Shown here one piece after another: positions 33,651 through 41,591 of a stretch of 64,000 nucleotides of DNA (positions are counted from its first letter, which is position 1; every line of letters starts with the position of its first letter). Under the pieces are notes generated by a model, which was not told where the DNA came from, did not search any database, and saw nothing but the letters and a program-made list of their open reading frames with translations. A program made the translations under genes and the position numbers. The stretch comes from Nonomuraea sediminis (lineage in GTDB: Bacteria; Actinomycetota; Actinomycetes; Streptosporangiales; Streptosporangiaceae). The stretch lies in the NCBI RefSeq assembly GCF_018531495.1, contig NZ_JAHDTI010000024.1:62001-126000 (forward strand). Direction: 5' to 3'.

Positions 33651-34828
33651 TTCAAGCCGGTGAGGAACTCGCTGAACAATCGGTTCGCTGTGGTCGACGC
33701 ATACAGGCGCTCGAACTCTGCACGGGCGATCTGGTGCTGGAAGTCGCCTCGGTAGGAGGCGTCACCGCTGTCGTGCATCAGGTCGGTGAACCACGCCGCG
33801 AATGCCTGGTAGTTCCACACGTGTCGCATGCACGTCGCGGAATAGTCCTCGAGCAGGCTTGCGTCGTTGTCCTTGACCTGGCGCACCACGGCCTTGGCCA
33901 GAACGTCGGCGTCATGCAGGGCGAGATTCATGCCCTTGGCGCTCATGGGCGGCACGATGTGGGCGGCATCGCCCAGCAGGTAGAGGTGTCCGTAACTCAT
34001 CGGGTCGTAGACCACGCTGCGCAGCGGGACCATCTGCTTGCTGGAGATCGGCCCCCTGGTAGCCACCGGTTCACCGAAGCGGGCCTCGATCTCATCCCAA
34101 ATCCGCTCGTCGGACCACTGCTGCGTGGTGTCGTCGAGCGGGCACTGCAGGTAGAAACGGCTCGCCTGCGGGCCGCGCGCGAACTGGCCGGCAAATCCAC
34201 GGGAATGGATCGCCATCATCGACTGATGGTTGGCCGGGACCTCCGCCAGCACGGTCAACCACGCGTAGCCGTACTCGCGGGTGTAGCGCGTGAGATGGCC
34301 GTCGGGAATGGCCGCCCGGCTCACCCCGTGGTCTCCGTCGCAGCCGGCCACAAGGTCGCAGGTGAGCGTCCTCGTGGCGCCGGTCGCGTCCCGGTAGCGC
34401 ACGAGGGGCCGCTCACCGCGGATGTTCTCCAGCGCGACGTCCTCGGCCTCGAAGCGCAGGTCTCCGCCGTCGCTCACGAAGGTGTCGATGAGGTTGCGCA
34501 CCAGGACCTGCTGCGGACAGAAGCGCCCGTCCCCGTTGTCGTCGCCCAGGAACTGGTACGGGCGCGTCTGACCGTCGATCCGGAAGTTCATGACCGGCTC
34601 GAAGGGCACGCCGCCCAGGACCCGCTCCTCAAGGCCCCACTCGCGGAACATCCGGGCTGCGCGGGTGTCGATGACACCCGCCCGTTGCCGCTGTTCCACA
34701 TATTCACGACTGCGGCGTTCCAGGATGACGCAGCCGACCCCGCTGTGCAGCAGGAAGTTACCCAGAGCGAGACCGGCGACTCCCGATCCCACGATCACGA
34801 CCGTTGTGTTCCCGTCCAGTACGGACAT
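33647..34828 (-). CDS. pobA: 4-hydroxybenzoate 3-monooxygenase-like flavoprotein
   Basis: A 393-residue flavoprotein, the length of PobA (about 394), that should hydroxylate an aromatic acid with NAD(P)H and O2. Motifs: 'GSGVAG' (14-19), 'RQRAGVID' (47-54), 'DLVAGCDGDHG' (158-168) and 'GDAAHIVPPMSAKGMNLA' (286-303). Against Pseudomonas PobA as I recall it, the carboxylate-binding Arg (R214) aligns with R218. Tyr201 aligns with Met and the Tyr385 region is not conserved, so the usual phenol-activating pair seems absent and the substrate may differ. ATG at 34828 with AAGGAG eight bases upstream. It is divergent from the TetR gene at 35055. Confidence 0.88.
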   Translation of the reverse strand: MSVLDGNTTVVIVGSGVAGLALGNFLLHSGVGCVILERRSREYVEQRQRAGVIDTRAARMFREWGLEERVLGGVPFEPVMNFRIDGQTRPYQFLGDDNGDGRFCPQQVLVRNLIDTFVSDGGDLRFEAEDVALENIRGERPLVRYRDATGATRTLTCDLVAGCDGDHGVSRAAIPDGHLTRYTREYGYAWLTVLAEVPANHQSMMAIHSRGFAGQFARGPQASRFYLQCPLDDTTQQWSDERIWDEIEARFGEPVATRGPISSKQMVPLRSVVYDPMSYGHLYLLGDAAHIVPPMSAKGMNLALHDADVLAKAVVRQVKDNDASLLEDYSATCMRHVWNYQAFAAWFTDLMHDSGDASYRGDFQHQIARAEFERLYASTTANRLFSEFLTGLN

Positions 34829-35006
34829 TGATGAGACTCCTTGAGTGTCCAGGCGCTGAAAGGGCGCTTTCGCGGCACTCGGTACGCGCGCCAACCCGCA
34901 ATGAGGGGCATGCCGAGGAGAGTGACGCCGCCCACGTGAAGTCGGCCGCAGCCTGGCAGGCGTTGGCTGGCGAGAGGGGATTCCCATACCCTTAAACGAA
35001 GTCGCC

Positions 35007-35035
35007 ACTACGCATCATACGTAGTCTGCACTACG
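35007..35035. promoter_or_regulatory. Triple half-site operator for the TetR/PobA-like divergent pair
   Basis: ACTACG (35007), CGTAGT (35020) and ACTACG (35030) form two overlapping inverted repeats with spacers of 7 and 4 bases, ending 19 bases before the TetR start. Dimers bound here would block the TetR promoter and probably the divergent hydroxylase promoter. Confidence 0.55.
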
Positions 35036-35054
35036 GATAGCAAGGAGAGTCGTC

Positions 35055-35612
35055 ATGCGCCGAGACGGTGCCGCCAACCGGGAGAGCGTCCTGCTCGCGG
35101 CCGAGGAGGTCTTCGGCGAGAAGGGGGCGGCGGCTTCCACGGAAGAGATCGCCCGTCGGGCGCAGGTCAGCATCGCCACCGTCTTCCGGAACTTCCCCAC
35201 CAAGCAGGACCTGGTCGAGGCCACGGCCGCTCGCTATCTCGACGGGCTCACCGGCCAGGCGCGTGATCTAGCCGACAGCATCAGCGATCCCGCGGAGGCG
35301 TTCACCACCTTGCTCCGTACCCTGGTGTCCGTCGGTGCCGCGAAGATGGCGCTCATGGACCTGTTGCCGCCCCACAGTGACGACGGGCAGGGCCTGTCCC
35401 CGCAGGTGATCTCGGCGGCCGACACCTTCCTGGGCACGGTCGGACGCGCTCTTGAACGCGCCCAGGAGGCCGGAGCGGTACGAGCGGACGTCACCGTGGA
35501 CGACGTGTCCCTGCTCCTGCGGGCCCTTGCCCATGTAACAACCCCTGGGGGAGACGAGGCCATCGAACGGGCCCTGCGCATCGTGCTGGACGGTCTCAAG
35601 GTTCCGCGCTAA
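35055..35612 (+). CDS. TetR family transcriptional regulator
   Basis: A 185-residue TetR protein. The helix-turn-helix is at about 8-55 ('ANRESVLLAAEEVFGEKGAA', 'VSIATVFRNFPTKQDLVEA'), with a helical ligand-binding half after it. The ATG at 35055 follows AAGGAGAG. It faces the PobA-like gene across 226 bp that contain the ACTACG/CGTAGT half-sites, so it is probably the repressor of that hydroxylase, relieved by the aromatic substrate. Classical pobA genes use AraC- or IclR-type PobR, so this pairing is a variation. Confidence 0.9.
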   Translation: MRRDGAANRESVLLAAEEVFGEKGAAASTEEIARRAQVSIATVFRNFPTKQDLVEATAARYLDGLTGQARDLADSISDPAEAFTTLLRTLVSVGAAKMALMDLLPPHSDDGQGLSPQVISAADTFLGTVGRALERAQEAGAVRADVTVDDVSLLLRALAHVTTPGGDEAIERALRIVLDGLKVPR

Positions 35613-35817
35613 CTGATACGCAGGGCGAGCCAACACGGCCCGTCGCTACGAAGTACACGCAGTCCGTCTAAGGCAGGTCAGCGAGTCAGAAATGGCACAG
35701 CCCGGCGAGCGGACCCGCCCGCCATGAGGCGTTTCCGCACGTCGCAACTGGTAGGCCGCTATTCGACTCCGATGAGCTGCCGTCGAGGGACGCGTCCCTG
35801 GAGGACCTGGGGCGAAG

Positions 35818-36372
35818 TCAGGTCATGTCCCCGGCCCTGGCTGCACGTGATTGTTCGAAGAAGCAAGGAAGCGACTCCAGCACCGCGATGCAGGCCGGCG
35901 GAAACTGGTGCGGAGGATCAACGGAACCTTCCTCGTCTGCACGCAGGTGCCGGTCGATGAAGCGTTGCGTTCTGCGAAGGACCGTGGCGCACTGAGCGGC
36001 TGTGATCCGGCCCTGGTGGAGGGCATCAGCAAGCTCGTCGAGGTCCAGGACGTGGTAGCGATCGGCCCCGGGTGGCACCAGGAAGTCGACGTAGAGGTCG
36101 TGAACGACAAGTCCGGCCTCGGTCGGTTCGATCTCGACCAGGTCGACGTACCACCACCCCTCTACCGGGCCATCGAACACAGCGGGCCTGGTCAACTGGA
36201 TGCCTTGGTCGAGCAACAGGAAGCTGCGATCGATGGTCGGCCGTCCGGCCACTTGATACTCGGGCAAGAGTCGCGCGTCGTAGGCGACAACCTCTCCGAT
36301 CCGGCGGCCAGGGCACCGCTGACCCGTTCGGTGAAAGACCCAGACGCTCTCGGCGAGCGGCGTTGTTGTCAT
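35818..36372 (-). CDS. DUF402 domain protein
   Basis: A 184-residue protein with a DUF402 core ('WYVDLVEIEPTEAGLVVHDL' and 'YVDFLVPPGADRYHVLDLDE'), a beta-barrel fold seen in nucleotide phosphatases and in the RNA-linked FAU-1 family. The C-terminal helices ('ELADALHQGRITAAQCATVL') include the usual Asp/Glu cluster. It is cytoplasmic. The ATG at 36372 follows GAGAGGGA; a TTG at 36399 is possible. It lies 63 bp downstream of the HIT gene on the same strand and may be co-transcribed with it. Confidence 0.78.
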   Translation of the reverse strand: MTTTPLAESVWVFHRTGQRCPGRRIGEVVAYDARLLPEYQVAGRPTIDRSFLLLDQGIQLTRPAVFDGPVEGWWYVDLVEIEPTEAGLVVHDLYVDFLVPPGADRYHVLDLDELADALHQGRITAAQCATVLRRTQRFIDRHLRADEEGSVDPPHQFPPACIAVLESLPCFFEQSRAARAGDMT

Positions 36373-36435
36373 CCCCTGATCCCTCTCATGACTCAGCAAG
36401 GCCCAAGTGATCCATCGACGGTGATCGTCTGGCCT

Positions 36436-36843
36436 TCACCGCCAGGCCCTTATCTCCTCGGCCAGCCCCTTGAGTGACTCGACCGGGTGCTCGACCTCCG
36501 TCCACGGCGGCGTGAGGTCGGTGGACTCGAAGCGGGGCACCACGTGGAGGTGGAAGTGAAAGACGCTCTGCCAGGCCGTCTCGCCGCTGGCGTGCCAGAG
36601 GTTCACGCCAGGAGCCCCGAGCGCGCCGGCGACCTGCCGGGACACCGCGACCGCGGCCTGCATCACGTGTGCCGCCGTCTCCACCGGGATCTCCCCCAGG
36701 TCCCGGTGGTGCGCTCTCGGGACGACCAGCGTGTGACCCCTGGTGGCCTGGGCGAGGTTGAGGAAGGCGATGGCATGCTCGTCCTCGTGGATGGTCTGCG
36801 CGGGCTCGATGCCGGCGACGATGCGGCAGAAGACGCAACTCAT
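36436..36843 (-). CDS. HIT family protein
   Basis: A 135-residue histidine-triad hydrolase. The triad 'HFHLHVVPR' is at about 96-104, 'CVFCRIVAG' at the N-terminus has the zinc-type Cys pair, and 'GHTLVVPRAHHRDLGEI' is the core strand-helix. These enzymes cleave nucleoside phosphoramidates or AppppA-type nucleotides. ATG at 36843; 36852 is also in frame. It is upstream of DUF402 on the same strand. Confidence 0.88.
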   Translation of the reverse strand: MSCVFCRIVAGIEPAQTIHEDEHAIAFLNLAQATRGHTLVVPRAHHRDLGEIPVETAAHVMQAAVAVSRQVAGALGAPGVNLWHASGETAWQSVFHFHLHVVPRFESTDLTPPWTEVEHPVESLKGLAEEIRAWR

Positions 36844-37106
36844 GAGCGGCATGATCACAGCTCGTCCGGCCGGCACGCAAAGGCCTTTCAGCTGGTGACT
36901 CTAGCTATCCATGTCGGCGTACACGACTGCCATCCGGCTCAGTGGGGTTCTGTGCCGCCGCCTACCTTCGGTCAGCCTGCCGTCGCGCGGGTCGCGGCAT
37001 GACGGATGTCTCGCTTGAGGAGCCACTCCGGCGGATGTAACCGGCTCGGTGGAGTCCTCCACGAATGCTGTTCGTGATCTTCTGCCGGTTTCTGTGCTGA
37101 ACACCC

Positions 37107-37137
37107 TTGACGTGGGCCGATGGGCATGAGGTACATT
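37107..37137 (+). promoter_or_regulatory. Candidate promoter of the ROK regulator gene
   Basis: TTGACG (37107-37112) and TACATT (37132-37137) are separated by 19 bases, slightly long for a housekeeping promoter. The operator palindrome lies 12 bases downstream, where bound protein would block initiation. Nothing else is seen in 36844-37106. Confidence 0.45.
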
Positions 37138-37148
37138 CCTCGTCAATC

Positions 37149-37167
37149 GTCTGGGAAGTTCCCAGAC
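37149..37167. promoter_or_regulatory. Perfect palindromic operator for the ROK regulator
   Basis: GTCTGGGAAGTTCCCAGAC is a perfect 9-1-9 palindrome, 15 bases before the GTG of the ROK gene and just after its candidate -10. It is the best operator candidate for autoregulation and control of the sugar operon. Confidence 0.7.
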
Positions 37168-37181
37168 AGTAGGGAGGTCTG

Positions 37182-38324
37182 GTGGAACAGCGCGCCGGAA
37201 GCCCTCAGCTGCTACGCCGGATCAACGACCGCGCGGCGCTGCTGGCCCTGCTCGACCGAGGGCCACTGACCCGGCTGGAGCTGGAATCGCAGATCGGGTT
37301 GTCGAAACCGGCGACGGCCGACCTGCTGCTCCGGCTCGAGGAGAGCGGCCACGTGCTGCGTGCCGGATTCCGGGAGGGCGGAAAGGGACCGCGCGCGCAG
37401 CTCTGGGCGGTCAACGGCGCGCTCGCCCAGGTGGCGGCCGTCGACCTCACCCCGCACGTGCTGGACGTCGCGGTGTCCGATATCTGCGGGGAGATCGTCG
37501 CAGAGTACCGATACCGTCCCGGCGAGGAAGCGGACCTCGGTGTGGAGGATCTGTGCCGTGCGGTCTCCGCCGCGGCCGGCGAGGTCGGCCTGGGCATCGA
37601 GCAACTGCGCCGGGTCGTGGTGGGGCTGCCGGGTTCGGTCGACAAGCGCACCGGGCACCTGAGCTTCGCGCCGCATCTGCCGGCGTGGCAGGGCTTCGAC
37701 GTCCTGGACCGGCTCTCCGGATCGCTCGGCACGTCGGTGGCGGTCGAGAACGACGTGAATCTGGTCGCTCTCGACGAGATGGCGGTCGGGAGGGCGGTCG
37801 GGGTCGACGACTTCGTGCTGATCTGGATCGGCCAGGGCATCGGCGCCGCGGTGGTCTCCGGGGGGAGGCTACTGCGGGGCGCCTCCGGCGGCGCGGGCGA
37901 GATCGATTGGATGCCCTGCCCGCAGCCCGGCGTGACCGGCGCCCAGCGGGTCGGGGACGTGCTCGGCATCAGGGCGCTGATGGCGCTGGCTCGCGCACAC
38001 GGCCTCGACGGAGACGATCTGGAGAAGCTTCTCTCGGAGGATGTCCCGCGCTCGGCCTTCCTCCGTGACCTGGCCCGCCGGGTGGCGCTGGCCGTGGCGG
38101 GAGTGGTGTCGGTGGTCGATCCCGAGCTGGTGGTCCTCACGGGCGATATCGGCCGAGCCGGCGGCAGCCTCCTGTGCGACCTGGTCACCGAGGAGTTGGG
38201 CGAGCTCGTCCTTCCCCGGCCGGCGATTCGACCAAGCCTGGTGACCGGAAACCCGGTCCGCTCGGGCGCGCTGCGGCTGGCCTTGGCCGGAGCGCGCGAT
38301 GAGGTGTTTGCCATCCCCTCCTGA
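37182..38324 (+). CDS. ROK family transcriptional regulator
   Basis: A 380-residue NagC/XylR-type repressor. An N-terminal winged helix ('LLALLDRGPLTRLELESQIG', 'LSKPATADLLLRLEESGHVL', about 18-58) is followed by a ROK sugar-binding fold ('AAVDLTPHVLDVAVSDICGE', 'VVVGLPGSVDKRTGHLSFAP', 'SVAVENDVNLVALDEMAVGR', 'IWIGQGIGAAVVSGGRLLRG'). The C-x-C-G-x-x-G-C zinc cluster of many ROK proteins is not present. GTG at 37182 with AGGGAGG upstream. It heads the sugar operon that starts 68 bp downstream, and its palindrome is at 37149. Confidence 0.92.
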   Translation: MEQRAGSPQLLRRINDRAALLALLDRGPLTRLELESQIGLSKPATADLLLRLEESGHVLRAGFREGGKGPRAQLWAVNGALAQVAAVDLTPHVLDVAVSDICGEIVAEYRYRPGEEADLGVEDLCRAVSAAAGEVGLGIEQLRRVVVGLPGSVDKRTGHLSFAPHLPAWQGFDVLDRLSGSLGTSVAVENDVNLVALDEMAVGRAVGVDDFVLIWIGQGIGAAVVSGGRLLRGASGGAGEIDWMPCPQPGVTGAQRVGDVLGIRALMALARAHGLDGDDLEKLLSEDVPRSAFLRDLARRVALAVAGVVSVVDPELVVLTGDIGRAGGSLLCDLVTEELGELVLPRPAIRPSLVTGNPVRSGALRLALAGARDEVFAIPS

Positions 38325-38391
38325 CGGCAGCCTCCAACCCTTGACCGGCCATGGCGGCGGGTCAGCAGTTCACCCCCCTTGGAGGGTTTCG

Positions 38392-39714
38392 ATGCGACGA
38401 ATCGGTGTCGCGGCGGCGTGTGTGGCATTCGCGCTGCTGGCAAGTGCGTGCGGGGCGGTAGATAAGGGGTCGTCGGGTACGGCCGCTGCTCCGAGTGCCG
38501 ACGAGAAGGTGTCCCTGTCCGTGTGGAGCAAGTTCAGCGGTCGCGAGCTGGGCGTGCTCCAGAAGGCGCTGGACGGTTTCCAGGCCAAGCACCCCAACAT
38601 CACCGTCAACAACCAGGGGAGCCAGGACGACGACAAGGTCGCCCAGGCGATCAGAGGGGGAAACCCTCCGGACGTCGCCATCTCCTTCTCCACCGACAAC
38701 ATCGGCCAGTTCTGTTCCGGCGGCGCCTGGCAGGACCTCAAGTCCTACATCGCGCGCGACAAGGTGGACCTGAACCTGCTTCCCACCGCCACCCGCGCCT
38801 ACACCGAGTTCAAGGGCACACGGTGCGCGATGCCGCTGCTCGCCGACGTGTACGGCCTCTACTACAGCAAGGCGATGTTCGCCAAGGCCGGTCTCGACGG
38901 GCCGCCGAAGACGATGTCGCAGCTGTTCGAGTACGCCAAGAAGCTGACGGTCTTCAACCCCGACGGCTCCATCAAGGTCGCCGGCTTCGTGCCCACGATC
39001 GGCTTCTACGCCAACCACGTGCAGATGTGGGCGGCGAGCTGGGGCGCCCAGTGGACGGCCCAGGACGGGAAGTCGGCCATCGGCACCGACCCTCAGTGGC
39101 AGGCGATGCTGGAATGGGCCAAGAAGTTCACCGACTTCTACGGCAAGGACAAGCTGGCGAAATTCACCGCCGGCCTCGGTCAGGAGTATTCACCGGACCA
39201 CGCCTTCGAGAAGGGCCAGATCGCCATGATGATGGACGGTGAGTTCCGCACCGCCTTCATCGCGGCCGAGGCGCCCACGCTGGAGTACGTCACGGCTCCG
39301 TTCCCGGTCGCGGACAACAAGCCGGAGCTGTACGGGGGCGGCTACACCACGGGCACGATCATCGGGATCCCGAAGGGCGCCAAGAACGCCGGCGCAGCCT
39401 GGGAGCTGGTCAAGTACCTGACGACGGATCCCGCGCCCCTGCAGGAGCTGGCCCACGGCCTCAAGAACGTCCCTTCCACGATTCCCGCGCTCAACGACCC
39501 GGCGTTGCAGCAGGACGCCCACTTCAAGACCTTCCTCGACATCTTCGCCAGCCCCAACCTGGCCACGAACCCGGCGAGCTCCAACGGCGGCGCCTATCTC
39601 AAGACCACCGAGGACTTCGCCATCGCCTACCAGGGCGGTGGTGTCACCGACCTGAAGGCGGGCCTGGCGAAGACGGGCGCGCAGATCGACACTGACGCCA
39701 AACTCGGCGGCTGA
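38392..39714 (+). CDS. Sugar ABC transporter substrate-binding lipoprotein
   Basis: A 440-residue family 1 extracellular solute-binding protein. The signal peptide ends in a lipobox 'LLASACG' (Cys about 19-20), so it is a membrane-anchored lipoprotein. The body shows the usual pattern 'LSVWSKFSGRELGVLQKALD', 'NPPDVAISFSTDNIGQFCSG', 'KGQIAMMMDGEFRTAFI' and 'GGYTTGTIIGIPKGAKNAGA'. GGAGG lies before the ATG at 38392. It is first in a run with two permeases, a GH4 glycosidase and a kinase, which suggests a beta-linked disaccharide or amino-sugar ligand. The ligand is an inference. Confidence 0.92.
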   Translation: MRRIGVAAACVAFALLASACGAVDKGSSGTAAAPSADEKVSLSVWSKFSGRELGVLQKALDGFQAKHPNITVNNQGSQDDDKVAQAIRGGNPPDVAISFSTDNIGQFCSGGAWQDLKSYIARDKVDLNLLPTATRAYTEFKGTRCAMPLLADVYGLYYSKAMFAKAGLDGPPKTMSQLFEYAKKLTVFNPDGSIKVAGFVPTIGFYANHVQMWAASWGAQWTAQDGKSAIGTDPQWQAMLEWAKKFTDFYGKDKLAKFTAGLGQEYSPDHAFEKGQIAMMMDGEFRTAFIAAEAPTLEYVTAPFPVADNKPELYGGGYTTGTIIGIPKGAKNAGAAWELVKYLTTDPAPLQELAHGLKNVPSTIPALNDPALQQDAHFKTFLDIFASPNLATNPASSNGGAYLKTTEDFAIAYQGGGVTDLKAGLAKTGAQIDTDAKLGG

Positions 39715-39720
39715 GCAGCG

Positions 39721-40695
39721 ATGACTGTCACACCGCACGTGGCCGGGTCCGCCTTCGTCAGGCGGATCCGGCCCCGGCCGGGACACTGGATCCGGCCGCT
39801 GGTCTTCATGGCGCCCGCGCTGGCCGGGTTGGCGCTGTTCTTCGCCTACCCGCTCGGCGCCCTGGTCTACTACTCCTTCACCCGTTACGACCTGCTCAAC
39901 GACGAGGTGTGGGTCGGGCTGCGCAACTACGTCCACCTGGTGGCGGACGATCCGCTGGCCAGGAAGGCGGCCTACAACACGGTGTGGCTGGTCGTCGTCA
40001 TCACCGTGCTCCGCCTGGTCTTCTCCACCGGCGTCGCGGCCGTGCTGGCCCGCGTCAGAAGCGGCGCCGGGCTGTTCAGGACCCTGGTCTACCTGCCCGC
40101 GCTGGCCCCGCCGGTGGCGGCCACCCTGGCCTTCACCTTCCTGTTCAATCCGGGCACCGGGCCGGTGAACATCGTGCTGGGCTGGTTCGGGATCTCCGGT
40201 CCGCTGTGGTTCAGCGACCCCGCGTGGGCCAAGCCGGCGCTGACCCTGCTCACCTTGTGGGCCTCGGGCGAGCTGATCATCATCTTGCTGGCGGGGATGC
40301 TCGACGTGCCCGCCGAGCTCTACGAGGCGGCAGGGCTGGACGGCGCCGGGCCCGTCAGGCGGTTCTGGCACATCACCCTGCCCTCGATCGCGCCCGTGCT
40401 CGTCTTCGGGGTGATCAACTCCATCATCCTCGGGCTGCAGTACTTCACCCAGGCCGTGGTGGCCGCGTCGGTGGCCTCCGGGTCGGCCGACATCGCCGGG
40501 AGCCGGCGGGTCATCGGCTATCCGGACAACTCCACGCTGACCTTCCCCGTCTGGATCTACCAGCAGGGATTCCACTACTACAACATGGGCTACGCCTCAG
40601 CGATGTCGGTCGTCCTGTTCGTCGTCTCGACGCTGTTCACGGTGCTCTTCGTACAGCGTCTGCGCCGCGCGTCCCATGTCGAGGAGGCGAACTGA
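39721..40695 (+). CDS. Sugar ABC transporter permease (MalF type)
   Basis: A 324-residue permease with six to seven TM helices and the binding-protein-dependent transport signature 'YEAAGLDGAGPVRRFWHITL' (about 201-220), where the shared ATPase docks. It begins six bases after the stop of the binding-protein gene. Its TGA overlaps the next permease's ATG by one base (TGATG). No ATPase gene is in the operon, so it should use a shared MsiK-type ATPase encoded elsewhere, as established for Streptomyces sugar importers. Confidence 0.92.
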   Translation: MTVTPHVAGSAFVRRIRPRPGHWIRPLVFMAPALAGLALFFAYPLGALVYYSFTRYDLLNDEVWVGLRNYVHLVADDPLARKAAYNTVWLVVVITVLRLVFSTGVAAVLARVRSGAGLFRTLVYLPALAPPVAATLAFTFLFNPGTGPVNIVLGWFGISGPLWFSDPAWAKPALTLLTLWASGELIIILLAGMLDVPAELYEAAGLDGAGPVRRFWHITLPSIAPVLVFGVINSIILGLQYFTQAVVAASVASGSADIAGSRRVIGYPDNSTLTFPVWIYQQGFHYYNMGYASAMSVVLFVVSTLFTVLFVQRLRRASHVEEAN

Positions 40696-41591
40696 TGGCC
40701 ACCCTCACAGCCCGCGGTGTCGACTCCGGCCGCGCGTCCCCGCGCCGATCAGCGCGGCGCCGGCCGAAGGGACGCGGCGTCCTGCGCTGGGTCGCGGTGC
40801 ACAGCATCGCGCTGGCGATCGGGGTGATGTTCGTCCTGCCGCTGGTCTTCGTGGCGCTCACCGCGTTCATGTCCGACCGGCAGGCGCTGACGGCCGACCT
40901 GTGGCCGAGTTCCTGGCATCCGGAGAACTTCGCGGAGGTGTTCCACACCGCGCCGCTGCTGGCGTATCTGGGCAACAGCGTGCTGTATTCGCTGCTGGCC
41001 ACGGCCGGGATGCTGCTGTCGAGTGTGCCGGCGGCCTACGCGCTGGCCCGGATGCGGTGGCGGGGCCGCCAGGCGGTGTTCCTGGTGGTGATCGCCGCCA
41101 TGATGATCCCGCCGCAGGTGCTGTCCGTCCCGCTGTACATCCTGTGGGCCCGCCTCCACCTCACCGGCACCCTGTGGCCGCTGATCCTGCCGTACTTCCT
41201 GGTCGACGCGTTCAGCATCTTCCTGCTGCGGCAGTTCTTCCTCACGGTGCCGCAGTCGTATCTCGACGCCGCCCGGGTGGACGGCTGCGGCGATCTGCGC
41301 ACGCTGCTTCGCGTGCTGCTTCCGATGACCCGCCCTGGCATCGCCGCCGTCTCCCTGTTCTGTTTCATGTACACCTGGAACGACTATTTCGGGCCTCTCC
41401 TGTACGCCGGGGAGAATCCGGACCGGTGGACGCTCTCGCTGGCGTTGGCCTCGTTCCGGGGCGCGCACCAGGTGCAGTGGAACCTCACCATGGCCGCGAC
41501 GGTGGTGGTCATGCTGCCCGTCATCGTCCTTTTCGTGTTCGCGCAGAAGTCCTTCGTCCGAGGGATCACCTTCACAGGAGTCAAAGGTTGA
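40695..41591 (+). CDS. Sugar ABC transporter permease (MalG type)
   Basis: A 298-residue permease with an Arg-rich N-terminus ('SPRRSARRRPKGRG'), six TM helices and the EAA-loop signature 'LDAARVDGCGDLRTLLRVLL' (about 192-211). GAGGAGG at 40681 gives the start at 40695. It pairs with the MalF-type permease. Its TGA overlaps the TTG start of the GH4 gene by four bases, so import and hydrolysis are translationally coupled. Confidence 0.92.
   Translation: MATLTARGVDSGRASPRRSARRRPKGRGVLRWVAVHSIALAIGVMFVLPLVFVALTAFMSDRQALTADLWPSSWHPENFAEVFHTAPLLAYLGNSVLYSLLATAGMLLSSVPAAYALARMRWRGRQAVFLVVIAAMMIPPQVLSVPLYILWARLHLTGTLWPLILPYFLVDAFSIFLLRQFFLTVPQSYLDAARVDGCGDLRTLLRVLLPMTRPGIAAVSLFCFMYTWNDYFGPLLYAGENPDRWTLSLALASFRGAHQVQWNLTMAATVVVMLPVIVLFVFAQKSFVRGITFTGVKG

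Noticed and set aside
39190..40575. Long minus-strand open frame opposite the binding-protein and permease genes
   Set aside because: It is rich in Gly, Arg, His, Asp and Gln with no domain, as expected for the antisense of GC-rich coding DNA; the plus strand carries clear ABC transporter genes.
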